Source: Oscillospiraceae bacterium (GTDB taxonomy: Bacteria; Bacillota; Clostridia; Oscillospirales; Oscillospiraceae). Taken from it: a stretch of 25,209 bases of DNA. The notes under the pieces were generated by a model. The model ran no database searches and was not told where the DNA came from. It was given only the letters and a program-made list of their open reading frames with translations. The translations under genes and the position numbers were made by a program. Shown one piece after another: positions 1-7,753 of this stretch (the first letter of the stretch is position 1; each line of letters opens with the position of its first letter). Location: positions 1 to 25,209 of the forward strand of contig JAFTGG010000250.1 of the NCBI GenBank assembly GCA_017458025.1. The letters run 5' to 3'.

Positions 1-749
1 GGGCGGTACAGGCTGCGTCCCCAGAAGATCGGGTAATAGCGCACCGTCGGCACGCCCATGCCGGGCGCCAGATAGCGCCGGCGGTAGCGGTTGTAGCGGA
101 CGCGGTCGAGAATGACCCAAATCACCAGCGCGATCACCAGCACGATGAGGAACGCCGCGAAGATGCTGCCGACGCTCGACGAATCCTGCCAGCCGCTGTC
201 GTAGGAGTCGCTGTAAGGATAGGCAAAATCACTCACCGCGCCGAGCCGCGTAAAGAATATCTGATCCACCACCGGCATCAGCGCCCCGATCGCGCCGTCC
301 CAGTCCCCACTGTAGACATACGGGTCAAGCGCCGATTTGATCTTCTCCTCCGACGACGCGGCGAGCATGGCGCTCATGATATGGTCGCCGCCGTTCATAT
401 ACCACGTCGGGCCGTCGGACGCGTCGATCAGCACGAGCAGCAGGTCCTTGGAGCCGAGGCCCCAATTTTCGCCGAGGGCGGAGGTGTAATCGTCCAGATC
501 CCAGCCCTGTGTCGACTTGACCGTCGCCACGGCGCAGAGGGCATAATAGGCGTCGTCCCACCTCGCGTTGTACTGCTCGATCAGCGACTCCGTCGAAGCG
601 GACAGCAGGTTCGCGCCGTCGTACACCCACTGCTCGTACTGCACGTTCGGCAGGCTCGCGGGCTTTTTGCTCAGCCCCCAAACGCACGAGGCGACGATGG
701 CGATGACCATGACCGTGACCGCGACGCCGCGTTTTTGAAAGAATTTCAT
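1..749 (-). CDS. TPM-domain membrane protein, partial at 3' end
   Basis: The frame stays open from the ATG at 749 to the window edge, giving at least 249 residues with the C-terminus missing. The start has a good ribosome site (AAAGGAG, then GTTGACT, then ATG). Residues 8-25 form a hydrophobic N-terminal anchor or signal. Residues about 39-165 look like a TPM (TLP18.3/Psb32/MOLO-1) domain, with WVYDGANLLS near the start and DLLLVLIDASDG followed by WYMNGGDHI in the middle. A second membrane segment lies at about 194-214, followed by a basic stretch RVRYNRYRRRY. This signal/TPM/membrane/basic-tail layout is usual for Firmicute TPM proteins; their biochemical role is not settled. It is the third gene of an operon, 31 bp after telA, which points to a cell-envelope or stress role shared with xpaC and telA. 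Confidence 0.8.
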   Translation of the reverse strand, partial: MKFFQKRGVAVTVMVIAIVASCVWGLSKKPASLPNVQYEQWVYDGANLLSASTESLIEQYNARWDDAYYALCAVATVKSTQGWDLDDYTSALGENWGLGSKDLLLVLIDASDGPTWYMNGGDHIMSAMLAASSEEKIKSALDPYVYSGDWDGAIGALMPVVDQIFFTRLGAVSDFAYPYSDSYDSGWQDSSSVGSIFAAFLIVLVIALVIWVILDRVRYNRYRRRYLAPGMGVPTVRYYPIFWGRSLYR

Positions 750-780
750 AGTCAACTCCTTTCAAGGAGCAGGTTGCCTT

Positions 781-1944
781 TTAGCTGCGCAGCTCCATGA
801 GCTTCTGCTTCAGCTCGCCCTCGATACGGCCGAGCTCCTGCTCGGCGGCTTTGCGCTTCGCCGCGCCCTCGCGCTGGATATTGATGACCTCGTCCAGCGT
901 GGAGATGAGCTGCTCGTTCGTGTGCTGCAAGGTCTCGACGTCGATGATGCTGCGCTCCGCCTCCTTCGCGGTGGCGATGGTGCCCATCTTGAGCAGGTCG
1001 GCGTTCTTCTTGAGCAGGTCGTTCGTCGCCTCGGTGACGGCGTTCTGCGCCGCCGTCGCCTGCTTGGAGTGCTCCATGCCGAGCGCGAGCACCATCTGGC
1101 TCTTCCACAGCGGAATGGTGTTGACCAGCGAGGATTGGATCTTCTCGACCATCAGCGTGTCGTTGTTCTGCAGCAGGCGCGTCTGCGGCCCCATCTGCAG
1201 CGACACCATGCGCGTCAGCTCCAGGTCGTGCAGCTTCTTTTCAAAGCGGTTGCATAGCTGCACCATATCGTTGTACTTCTGCGCGTCCTCGGCGAGGCCG
1301 CTGGCCTCCGCCTTCTTGCGCAGCTCCTCCAGCTCGCCTTGCCGGATCTCCTCAAGGCGCTTTTTGCCGGCGATGATGTACATGGTAAGTTCCTTATAAT
1401 ATTTGAGGTTCAGCTCATACATCTGGTCAAACATCGCGATGTCCTTGAGCAGGACGACCTGATGGTTCTCCAGCTCCTTCGTGATCTTGTCGACGCTGGA
1501 CTCCGCCTTGCTGTACTGCTCCTTCATGAGCGCGAGCTTATCCTTCTGCTTCTGCGCAAAGCCGAAGATGCCCTTCTTCTCCTCCTTGCCGAAGCCCTTG
1601 ACCTCGACCACGAGCTTGCTCAGCGTGTCGCCGACCTCGCCGAGGTCCTTGTTGCGAACGCTGGCGAGCGCGTTCTCGGAGAACGACGCGACGCTCTTCT
1701 GCGCCGCCGCGCCGTAGTTGAGCACGAGGTTGGTGTCGGTGACGTCGATCTTCTTCGAGAACTCCTCGACCGCTTTCTTCTCCTCGTCGGTCAGCATGCT
1801 CTCGTCGAGCTCGACGGGCTTCGCTTCCTCCGCCGCCGCTTCGGGCGCCGCGGGCGCGGACGCGCCGTCCAGCGTCAGCTCAGGCATCGCGGCGGCGGTC
1901 GCGGCAGGGTCCAGGGTCAGTTCGGGCATATTGTTGTCAGCCAT
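781..1944 (-). CDS. telA: TelA-family protein (toxic anion resistance family)
   Basis: The product is 387 residues, the usual length for the TelA family, historically linked to tellurite and other toxic-anion tolerance and to resistance to cell-wall stress. No enzymatic activity is established. I chose the ATG at 1944 because ACAGGAGGAT lies just upstream; a longer frame from 2019 has no ribosome site and runs into xpaC. The N-terminus (about 1-45) is Ala/Pro/Glu-rich and carries the segment MPELTLD twice. The rest is almost entirely alpha-helical and acidic/basic, with strong coiled-coil character, including the family-like stretches MFDQMYELNLKYYKELTMYI and NTIPLWKSQMVLALG. It has no signal peptide or membrane segment, so it is probably cytoplasmic or membrane-associated. 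It is the second gene of the xpaC-telA-TPM operon, 28 bp from xpaC. Confidence 0.9.
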   Translation of the reverse strand: MADNNMPELTLDPAATAAAMPELTLDGASAPAAPEAAAEEAKPVELDESMLTDEEKKAVEEFSKKIDVTDTNLVLNYGAAAQKSVASFSENALASVRNKDLGEVGDTLSKLVVEVKGFGKEEKKGIFGFAQKQKDKLALMKEQYSKAESSVDKITKELENHQVVLLKDIAMFDQMYELNLKYYKELTMYIIAGKKRLEEIRQGELEELRKKAEASGLAEDAQKYNDMVQLCNRFEKKLHDLELTRMVSLQMGPQTRLLQNNDTLMVEKIQSSLVNTIPLWKSQMVLALGMEHSKQATAAQNAVTEATNDLLKKNADLLKMGTIATAKEAERSIIDVETLQHTNEQLISTLDEVINIQREGAAKRKAAEQELGRIEGELKQKLMELRS

Positions 1945-1972
1945 TGTCGTATCCTCCTGTATGTTAAGTCGT

Positions 1973-2683
1973 TTACAGCTCCAATTTGATGTCGCCAAGC
2001 CCCTCGACGCTCGACTCAACGCCGGTCGCGGTCGCCGTGCCGTGCAGCTCGTCGCCCAAGAGCCCCTCGCGCTGCATCAGGTTTTCGAGCACCGTGATGT
2101 CGGTGGAGATATCCATCGCCTCCGCGCCGTAGAGCGCGTCAAGCTGCTTCTCGAACGCGGTCACGATGGCGCCGAGCATCTTCTCGACGCGCTGCATCGT
2201 GCCGCCGATGTTCTCCCCGCTGACGCCGGCGGAGCCCATGCGGTCGTAGGCGTTGAGGATCTTGAGCGTCGTCGGCAGGTAGTAGTCCATAAACCTGCTG
2301 ATCTGCGGCAGGCGCGACGGGTCCGCCTTGATCTGCGCGAAGATCTTGCCGCTCACGTCCTCCAGCCGGTCGATGTAAGCGCTGACCTTTTCGTCTTTGA
2401 TCGACCCGTTCAGCCGCTTCATCTCGGCAACCGCGAGGTTGCCGTCGCGGATCATCCTGTCAAGCGCCTCGTTGCCGGTGGGCTTCTCCTCCTTCGGCTT
2501 CTCGACAATCTGCTCCTCCACGTCGGAGCAGACGAGCCGCATAACGCCGAACACGACCAGCGACACAAGCGCGACGAGCGCGAAGTGGCTTACCCGATAG
2601 AGCGGGAACAACGCCGCGTACAGCACCCACACGCCTCCGCAGGCGTAATAGGGCACGACGGATTTTCGTTTGACGGTCGCCAT
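1973..2683 (-). CDS. xpaC: XpaC-like 5-bromo-4-chloroindolyl phosphate hydrolysis family protein
   Basis: The protein is 236 residues. Two hydrophobic segments at about 11-29 and 33-51 form an N-terminal membrane hairpin, followed by a helical cytosolic domain from about 55 to 215. The XpaC family is named after a B. subtilis gene that allowed hydrolysis of a chromogenic phosphate when cloned; its true substrate is unknown. XpaC and TelA genes are very often neighbours in Firmicutes, and that pairing supports both calls here. The start at 2683 has AAAGGAGG upstream, and a near-perfect promoter sits at 2710-2738. As first gene of the operon it probably tethers the TelA partner to the membrane; that functional link is inference. 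Confidence 0.85.
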   Translation of the reverse strand: MATVKRKSVVPYYACGGVWVLYAALFPLYRVSHFALVALVSLVVFGVMRLVCSDVEEQIVEKPKEEKPTGNEALDRMIRDGNLAVAEMKRLNGSIKDEKVSAYIDRLEDVSGKIFAQIKADPSRLPQISRFMDYYLPTTLKILNAYDRMGSAGVSGENIGGTMQRVEKMLGAIVTAFEKQLDALYGAEAMDISTDITVLENLMQREGLLGDELHGTATATGVESSVEGLGDIKLEL

Positions 2684-2709
2684 GTCGCTCGCCTCCTTTT
2701 CTTATTAGT

Positions 2710-2738
2710 ATTATAGACACGATTCACCGCAGGGTCAA
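2710..2738 (-). promoter_or_regulatory. Sigma-A promoter of the xpaC-telA-TPM operon
   Basis: On the minus strand the boxes read TTGACC (2733-2738), a 17-bp spacer, and a perfect TATAAT (2710-2715). Transcription would begin around 2703, about 20 bp before the xpaC start. No other promoter is evident within the three genes. Confidence 0.75.
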
Positions 2739-2748
2739 GCGCGTTTTA

Positions 2749-2772
2749 AAAAGCCCCGCGGGCGGGGCTTTT
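2749..2772 (-). terminator. Intrinsic terminator after the DUF6512 gene
   Basis: AAAAGCCCCG pairs with CGGGGCTTTT around a 4-base loop. The descending arm ends in a T-run on the minus strand. The hairpin overlaps the stop codon of the membrane-protein gene and separates it from the xpaC promoter. Confidence 0.8.
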
Positions 2773-3313
2773 ATCGGGGGATACCGTATTGAAACGTCGA
2801 CGGGTCGCGGAACAGCGGGAGCTGCGGCGGACGGTAGGTGAAGAAAATAAACGCGAACATCAGCGCCCAGAGCAGCGCAAAGCCCGCAAGCTGCCATACG
2901 CCGCCGCGCAGCGCGAACGCGTTCAGCAGCAGATAGCTGACGAGATACGTCGCCGCGTCGGCAATAAAGAAAATGGCGATGTTGAGCCACGACGGCGGCG
3001 CGCCGAACATACCCGCGACGGTGTAGTACAGCAGCGGGATCAGCAGCAAGCCTGCCAGCCCCGCCGCGGCCTTGACCGCGAAGAAATTGCGGTACGGCTC
3101 GGCAAAAACGGTAAACTGCACCATCGTGAACACGAAGTATGGGATAAAGAGCAGCTTCATGTGCTCCCAGGTCGATTGGTTTACGCCCGCGAACGCCGCG
3201 ACCAGCGTATTGCCGCCCGTCCAATTAAACAAAAAATGCAGCAGCACGCCCATCGCGCCGACAAACACAAAGCCGAGGATCTCCCACCGTCGCAAGTTTT
3301 TCCGCACCGCCAT
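2771..3313 (-). CDS. DUF6512-type integral membrane protein
   Basis: This is a 180-residue hydrophobic protein with about five membrane segments (roughly 11-29, 55-72, 79-100, 109-130 and 139-160) and little outside them. The motif VNQSTWEHMK at 44-53, between the first two segments, matches what I know of the DUF6512 family of small clostridial membrane proteins, for which no function is established. The ATG at 3313 is preceded by AAAGGAG at 9 bp. It is a single-gene unit bounded by terminators on both sides (2749-2772 and 3373-3412). No catalytic motif is visible. Confidence 0.75.
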   Translation of the reverse strand: MAVRKNLRRWEILGFVFVGAMGVLLHFLFNWTGGNTLVAAFAGVNQSTWEHMKLLFIPYFVFTMVQFTVFAEPYRNFFAVKAAAGLAGLLLIPLLYYTVAGMFGAPPSWLNIAIFFIADAATYLVSYLLLNAFALRGGVWQLAGFALLWALMFAFIFFTYRPPQLPLFRDPSTFQYGIPR

Positions 3314-3372
3314 ATCTTGCCGCTCCTTTTCCGCGCAGTTTCCTTTTATTCTACGCGCAATGAGCGGCGTTT

Positions 3373-3412
3373 ATACAGAAAAGAGCCGCGCACATGCGGC
3401 TCTTTTCTGTAT
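3373..3412 (-). terminator. Intrinsic terminator after the MBL-fold hydrolase
   Basis: A near-perfect 17-bp stem closes a 6-base loop (GCACAT region), centred on AAAAGAGCCGC pairing with GCGGCTCTTTT. T-rich arms follow the GC core on either strand, so it could act in both directions. It ends the DUF4349/MBL transcript. Confidence 0.8.
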
Positions 3413-3420
3413 TGTAAACT

Positions 3421-4065
3421 CTATTCACTTTGTAAACTATCTGCCCTTGCCGATTCGTCCAGGAAGATCGGCGCCACGACGCCCGCCGGTTCGCCGGCCG
3501 TCAAGGTGAAGCGATTGCTTGTCAGATAATGTACCTGTTCGTTATGGTATAACTTCAGGAACTCCTCCAGCTCGCCCACCTGACGCAGGCCGTAGGGCCC
3601 GTGGCGGTAGTGCATCGGCACGATGACGCGCGGCTTTGCCGCGTCGGCGACGCGCTTCGCCGCGGCGGCGTCGATCGTAAAGAACCCGCCCACGGGGATC
3701 AGCATGGCGTCGGCATTTGAGATGGCGGCGAGCTGTTCGTCCGCCGGAAAGTGTCCCAGATCGCCGCAGTGGACGACGGTCAGTCCCTCGGCGCGCAGGA
3801 CGTGTATCGTATTGCCGCCGCGCAGGGCGCCGCCCTGCTCGTCGTGAAAGGTCGCTATCTTCTCGACGGTAAAGGGGCTTCGCCTGCCGGTTGACAGCTT
3901 GACCGCCGCAACATAATTGTGGTCGGCATGACCGTGCGAGCAGAGCGCCTCGTCGGCGTGCGTGTGCAGCGCTGGATAAGTCTCCATCGTGTAAGGGTCG
4001 ATGACGATGCGGTAGCCCTCGCTTTCAAGCGCGAAGCAGGCGTGTCCGAGCCAGATGATCTCCAT
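3421..4065 (-). CDS. MBL-fold metal-dependent hydrolase
   Basis: The product is 214 residues, the size of the stand-alone metallo-beta-lactamase-fold (UPF0173/YtkL-like, pfam13483) hydrolases. The metal-binding signature SHGHADHN is complete, with H44, H46, D48 and H49. Other expected ligands are likely H99 and D102 in VVHCGDLGHF and H152 in VPMHYRHG. The N-terminus MEIIWLGHACFALES is the typical first strand. It should bind two metal ions and hydrolyse an ester, phosphoester or lactone; the substrate cannot be read from sequence. It lies 18 bp after the DUF4349 lipoprotein gene with its own GGAGGA site, so the two are co-transcribed. It is cytosolic, with no signal peptide. Confidence 0.88.
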   Translation of the reverse strand: MEIIWLGHACFALESEGYRIVIDPYTMETYPALHTHADEALCSHGHADHNYVAAVKLSTGRRSPFTVEKIATFHDEQGGALRGGNTIHVLRAEGLTVVHCGDLGHFPADEQLAAISNADAMLIPVGGFFTIDAAAAKRVADAAKPRVIVPMHYRHGPYGLRQVGELEEFLKLYHNEQVHYLTSNRFTLTAGEPAGVVAPIFLDESARADSLQSE

Positions 4066-4083
4066 AGGCGTTCCTCCGTATTG

Positions 4084-5064
4084 TTATTGTTGGTCAGTTT
4101 TCTCCGTCGTATCCGCCGGAGCGTTCTTGCCCTTGCCCCGGAGCTTGCCGCCGGTTTTTTTGCGGCGCAAAAAGCGCACCGCGAGCACGACGAGCGCGAC
4201 GATCACCAGCAGCGGCAGCCACGCCTCCGCGAGCCACAGCGCGAAATCTTCCACCGCATAGCGGAAATCGCGCAGCCCGTTGCGGAACGCGCGCGCCATA
4301 CGGTCGCCGAAGGTCAGCGGCGCGGTCTGCTGCTCCGTGGGCTGATAGGTCTCCTGCAGGCTGACGTAGATGGTCGCGTAGTCGATCAGCGCGTCGTAGT
4401 GGCGCAGCTCGCCGGAGAGGTTCTCGATTTGATACTCCGTTTCGCTGATGGCGGACTCGATGGTGATGATGTCCTCCATGTTTTCCGCCTTGGCGAGCAG
4501 GGCCTGCAGGCGGTCGAGCTTGATCTGTGCCGTCTCCAGACGGGATTCCATGTCATAGTAGCGCTCGCTCACGTCATCGGCGCTCTGCGATTGGCTGCGG
4601 ATGCTGAACAGCTCGCCCGCCTGACGCAGAAACTCCTCAAACCGCGCCGCCGGCACGCGGACGGTGTAGCTGGCGCTGCGGTAGTTCGCGTTGTAATGAT
4701 AGCTGCTCTGCTCCTCAAAGTAGCCGCCGAGGGAATTGGTCAACGCCACGATGTCCGCGGTTGCCTTCTCATATTCCTGCGTTACGAGCTCAAGATTCGC
4801 GCGATAGATCATCTTGACGCCGTCCGGCAGGTTGCCGCGCCCGTCCTCGGCGTTCATCGCGTTCGCGGGCGTCTCCATCGGGCTGTCCGCCCAATACTCG
4901 GCGGTCTCCGCGTCGGCGGCGTAACCGTTCGCCGCTGCGGGCGCGGACGACGTCGTGCTTTCGTTGTACGCCACGCCCTGACTTCCGCCGCAAGCGGTCA
5001 GGCCCAGCAGCAGCAATAGGGTCAACAGGATCGCCAAAAAGTGCTTTTGATCTCTCTTTTTCAT
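4084..5064 (-). CDS. DUF4349 domain lipoprotein
   Basis: The protein is 326 residues. Residues 8-24 are a hydrophobic signal ending in a lipobox LTAC with Cys at position 25, so it should be a membrane-anchored lipoprotein. A Ser/Ala-rich linker follows to about 75. The DUF4349 domain covers about 85-295: IYRANLELVTQEYEKA begins it, a coiled-coil stretch lies at about 165-225, and a C-terminal membrane helix at about 278-298 is followed by a Lys/Arg-rich tail. Function is unknown; the family resembles anti-sigma/envelope-stress proteins in layout. I chose the ATG at 5064 over the GTG at 5073 because that GTG is itself part of the ribosome site GAGGTGG, 6 bp before the ATG. It is co-transcribed with the MBL hydrolase. 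Confidence 0.85.
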   Translation of the reverse strand: MKKRDQKHFLAILLTLLLLLGLTACGGSQGVAYNESTTSSAPAAANGYAADAETAEYWADSPMETPANAMNAEDGRGNLPDGVKMIYRANLELVTQEYEKATADIVALTNSLGGYFEEQSSYHYNANYRSASYTVRVPAARFEEFLRQAGELFSIRSQSQSADDVSERYYDMESRLETAQIKLDRLQALLAKAENMEDIITIESAISETEYQIENLSGELRHYDALIDYATIYVSLQETYQPTEQQTAPLTFGDRMARAFRNGLRDFRYAVEDFALWLAEAWLPLLVIVALVVLAVRFLRRKKTGGKLRGKGKNAPADTTEKTDQQ

Positions 5065-5154
5065 CTTTTCCACCTCAGTCTCATAATAATTGGGGGCTTG
5101 CTGAAGGGTTAGACGAGCCGGATTGAAAAAAGTTCCCGCCCCTATTCAGCTCAT

Positions 5155-5730
5155 TTATTCCAGCTCGTCGAGCGTCATCGAGAAGCTGTCCATGCAATGC
5201 TCCATAAAATAGTCCAGCTCCGGCAGCCGCATCGCCTCCAGCGCCGCCTTCGTCTGCTCGGCGGCGCGCTTGAACTCGCCGTTGCCCGCCTTGAGCTCCT
5301 CAAGGCACTTGATGTACGCCGACAGCTTGTCCGCCGCCTTGACAAGGCGGTGCATCTCCGCGTCCTCGCTGTAGAGAATGGGCCGGTAGGTGCCGCGCAG
5401 CTCCTCGGGCAGCAGCGAAAGCAGCTTGTCGGCGGCAACGCGCTCCACCTTGCGGTAGCTGTTCTTGATTTCGGGGTTATAATATTTAATGGGAGTCGGC
5501 ATGTCGCCGGTGATGATCTCCGTCGCGTCGTGGTAGAGCGCGTAGACCGCGACCCCGCCCGCGTCGATATTGCCGCCGCAGACCTCGTTGCGAATGACGG
5601 CAAGCGCGTGCGCCAGCACCGCCACCATGTGGCTGTGCTCCTGTACGTTCTCAGAGAAGCTGTTGCGCATCAGCGCCCACCGCGGGATATAGCGCATACG
5701 GCTGATGTAGGCAAAAAAGTGGCTTTTCAT
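5155..5730 (-). CDS. yfbR: YfbR-type 5'-deoxynucleotidase (HD domain)
   Basis: This 191-residue HD-domain protein should hydrolyse deoxyribonucleoside 5'-monophosphates to nucleoside and phosphate, helping balance dNTP pools. Against E. coli YfbR the key residues are all present with a near-constant shift: R17-W18 (substrate selection), H32, H67-D68 (the HD pair, in YHDATE), E71, D76 and D134. Its length is close to that of the E. coli enzyme. It starts within the stop of mtaB (ATGA overlap at 5727-5730), so translation is probably coupled. No convincing terminator is visible in the 90 bp after its stop. Confidence 0.88.
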   Translation of the reverse strand: MKSHFFAYISRMRYIPRWALMRNSFSENVQEHSHMVAVLAHALAVIRNEVCGGNIDAGGVAVYALYHDATEIITGDMPTPIKYYNPEIKNSYRKVERVAADKLLSLLPEELRGTYRPILYSEDAEMHRLVKAADKLSAYIKCLEELKAGNGEFKRAAEQTKAALEAMRLPELDYFMEHCMDSFSMTLDELE

Positions 5731-7019
5731 CGCGTTTCCTCCAGCTCGCCGTACAGCCGCTCCCCATCGCTGCGGGTGATCCGCACGGCGCGAATCTCAT
5801 TTTGTAAACCTATTTCTTCTATGTAAACTTCCGCGTAATTCGGTGCGTGCCCGACGCTGCCGTCGGTCTCGCCGCCCTCGAACAGCACGCGCAGCGTCTT
5901 ACCAACGCAGCGGTCCAGATAGGCCGATTTCATCGCGCGGGCAACCCGCGCGGCACGGGCGGCGCGCTCTTCCTTGACGCGCTTTTCCACCTGCGCCAGC
6001 TCCGCCGCCTTCGTGCCGGGGCGGATCGAATACGGAAAGATGTGCATATCCGCAAAGGCGCACCGCTCGATGAACGCGAGCGTCTCGGCGAACTCCGCCT
6101 CCGTCTCCTCCGGGAAACCGGCAATGAGGTCGGTGGTAATGGCGGGATCGTCGAAATATTCCCGCAGCAGCGCGCAGGACTCCGCATACCGCGCCGTATC
6201 GTAGCGCCGGTTCATGCGCTTCAGCGTCGCGTCGCAGCCGGATTGCAGCGACAGGTGGAAGTGCGGGCAGAGGTTTGCAAGCTTCGCCGCCCGTTCACAA
6301 AAGTCGCGCGTAACGGTGCGCGGCTCCAGCGAGCCCAGGCGAACGCGCATTTCCGGCGCTTCGCGGCAGACGCGCTCGATCAGGTCGATCAGCTCAACTT
6401 GTTCCGGAATGTCCTTCCCGTATGAGGATATTTCAATACCTGTAAGCACAAGCTCGCGATAGCCTTCGTCAACCAGCCTGTTTACTTGTAAACTCGCTTC
6501 CTCCATCGGCAGCGAACGCACAGGACCGCGGGCGAAGGGAATGATGCAGTAGGTGCAGAAGTTGACGCAGCCATCTTCGATTTTGAGCATTGCGCGGGTA
6601 CGCGCCGCCATGCCGCCGGCGGGCAGGACCTCAAATCCACGCCGGTGAAGCGCGTCGTCGAGGCGAACGATGCGCGTCTTCTCCCGCGCCGCCTTTTCCA
6701 CAAGGTCGAGAAAGCTCATGCGGTCGTTGGTGCCGGCGAGCACGTCGACCTCCAGCGCCGCCACGTCGTCCGCGTGGGTCTGGGCGTAGCAGCCGCAGGC
6801 GGCGACAACGGCGGCTGGATTGCGCGATCTGGCGCGGCGAAGCATCTGTCGCGACTTTTTGTCGCTGATGGCGGTGACGGAACAGGTGTTGACGATGTAG
6901 GCGTCCGCCTCGTCCTCGAAGTCGACGAGCGTGTGCCCGCGGCGCCGCAGCTCCCGCTCAATGGCCTGGGTCTCGTATTGGTTTACCTTGCAGCCCAAGG
7001 TGCAGATGGCGATCCTCAT
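5727..7019 (-). CDS. mtaB: tRNA t6A37 methylthiotransferase MtaB
   Basis: The 430-residue product is a radical-SAM methylthiotransferase that converts t6A37 to ms2t6A37 in tRNAs reading ANN codons. The N-terminal UPF0004 domain has the three cluster cysteines C10 (TLGCKVNQYE), C46 (NTCSVT) and C77 (GCYAQ). The radical-SAM cluster motif CVNFCTYC supplies C151, C155 and C158. A TRAM-like domain occupies roughly the last 60 residues. TLGCKVNQ is typical of MtaB rather than MiaB. The start at 7019 was chosen because MRIAICTLGCK is the canonical family start and GAGGAAAGG lies upstream; a frame extending to 7094 would run past its own promoter. yfbR follows with a 4-base overlap. Confidence 0.93.
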   Translation of the reverse strand: MRIAICTLGCKVNQYETQAIERELRRRGHTLVDFEDEADAYIVNTCSVTAISDKKSRQMLRRARSRNPAAVVAACGCYAQTHADDVAALEVDVLAGTNDRMSFLDLVEKAAREKTRIVRLDDALHRRGFEVLPAGGMAARTRAMLKIEDGCVNFCTYCIIPFARGPVRSLPMEEASLQVNRLVDEGYRELVLTGIEISSYGKDIPEQVELIDLIERVCREAPEMRVRLGSLEPRTVTRDFCERAAKLANLCPHFHLSLQSGCDATLKRMNRRYDTARYAESCALLREYFDDPAITTDLIAGFPEETEAEFAETLAFIERCAFADMHIFPYSIRPGTKAAELAQVEKRVKEERAARAARVARAMKSAYLDRCVGKTLRVLFEGGETDGSVGHAPNYAEVYIEEIGLQNEIRAVRITRSDGERLYGELEETR

Positions 7020-7032
7020 GGGGCCTTTCCTC

Positions 7033-7061
7033 TTGCTTTTACATGGTATTTTCGGTATAAT
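7033..7061 (+). promoter_or_regulatory. Promoter of the Sel1/desulfurase operon
   Basis: TTGCTT (7033-7038), 17 bp, then a perfect TATAAT (7056-7061). The predicted start is about 45 bp before the Sel1 gene. Its -10 box overlaps the -10 of the divergent mtaB promoter, so the two directions probably compete for polymerase. Confidence 0.65.
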
Positions 7062-7088
7062 TGTAGCGTTGTTTTGACCGAGATGCAA
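7060..7088 (-). promoter_or_regulatory. Promoter of mtaB-yfbR
   Basis: On the minus strand TTGCAT (7083-7088), a 17-bp spacer and TACAAT (7060-7065). It overlaps the divergent Sel1 promoter by two bases at the -10 boxes. Confidence 0.6.
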
Positions 7089-7111
7089 GTACAAAAGAAA
7101 GGGATTCGGAT

Positions 7112-7753
7112 ATGCCGACTTTGGAAGCGGATTACATGGAGGGGCTTCGGCTCTTCTATTTGCAGAAATACGACGAGGCCGCGCCGCTGCTGACGCGCAC
7201 TGCCGAGGCGGGCGATGCGAAAGCGCAGCACTTCCTCGCGATGATGTACGAAAACGGCAACGGCATTGAGCGCGACTTTGCCAAGGCCGCCTATTGGTAC
7301 GGCAGAACGGCGGAGCAGGGCGACCGCGAGGCGCAGCTGACTTACGCGATGATCTGCGCGCTCGGAAAGGGCGTCGAGGCAGACCTCGCCGCCGCGTGCC
7401 ACTGGGCGACGCGCTCGTACCATCAGGGCAACGACAAGGCGCGGCAGACGCTGGAGATTATCCGCGCGCAGGCTTCCGCGGAGGCCGCCGCGGCGACCGA
7501 GGCGTTCAAAGCCGCGCAACGGGCGAACGATCCGGACGAGGCGAAGCGTCAGATAGAGATTGCCGCGGAGTGCGGCAGCGCCAATGCGCAGTTCGCGCTG
7601 TTCCAACTGCTTTACGACGGTCGGGGCGTCGACGAGGACAAGACCGCGGCGCTGCTGTGGCTCCGCGACGCCGCGCAGCAGGGCCACGCGGAGGCGCGGA
7701 AGCTGCTGGCGGCGTATGAAGACGGCGCCGGCGCCGAGGAGACTGAGGCATGA
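7112..7753 (+). CDS. Sel1-repeat (SLR) protein
   Basis: The product is 213 residues built of Sel1-like helical repeats. Clear units lie at about 38-71 (AKAQHFLAMMYENGNGIERD) and 74-107 (REAQLTYAMICALGKGVEAD). A degenerate unit precedes them, and a further one begins near residue 155 (ANAQFALFQLLYDGRGVDED). A charged Ala/Glu-rich helical insert (about 115-150) splits the repeats. SLR proteins act as protein-binding scaffolds; no enzymatic residues are visible and no signal peptide is present. AAAGGG lies 9 bp before the ATG. The gene overlaps the cysteine desulfurase by ATGA, so they form a coupled two-gene operon; a role as adaptor for the desulfurase is only an inference. Confidence 0.85.
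   Translation: MPTLEADYMEGLRLFYLQKYDEAAPLLTRTAEAGDAKAQHFLAMMYENGNGIERDFAKAAYWYGRTAEQGDREAQLTYAMICALGKGVEADLAAACHWATRSYHQGNDKARQTLEIIRAQASAEAAAATEAFKAAQRANDPDEAKRQIEIAAECGSANAQFALFQLLYDGRGVDEDKTAALLWLRDAAQQGHAEARKLLAAYEDGAGAEETEA

Noticed and set aside
5071..5073. GTG as start of the DUF4349 lipoprotein
   Set aside because: This GTG is part of the ribosome-binding sequence GAGGTGG; the ATG at 5064 is correctly spaced from it.
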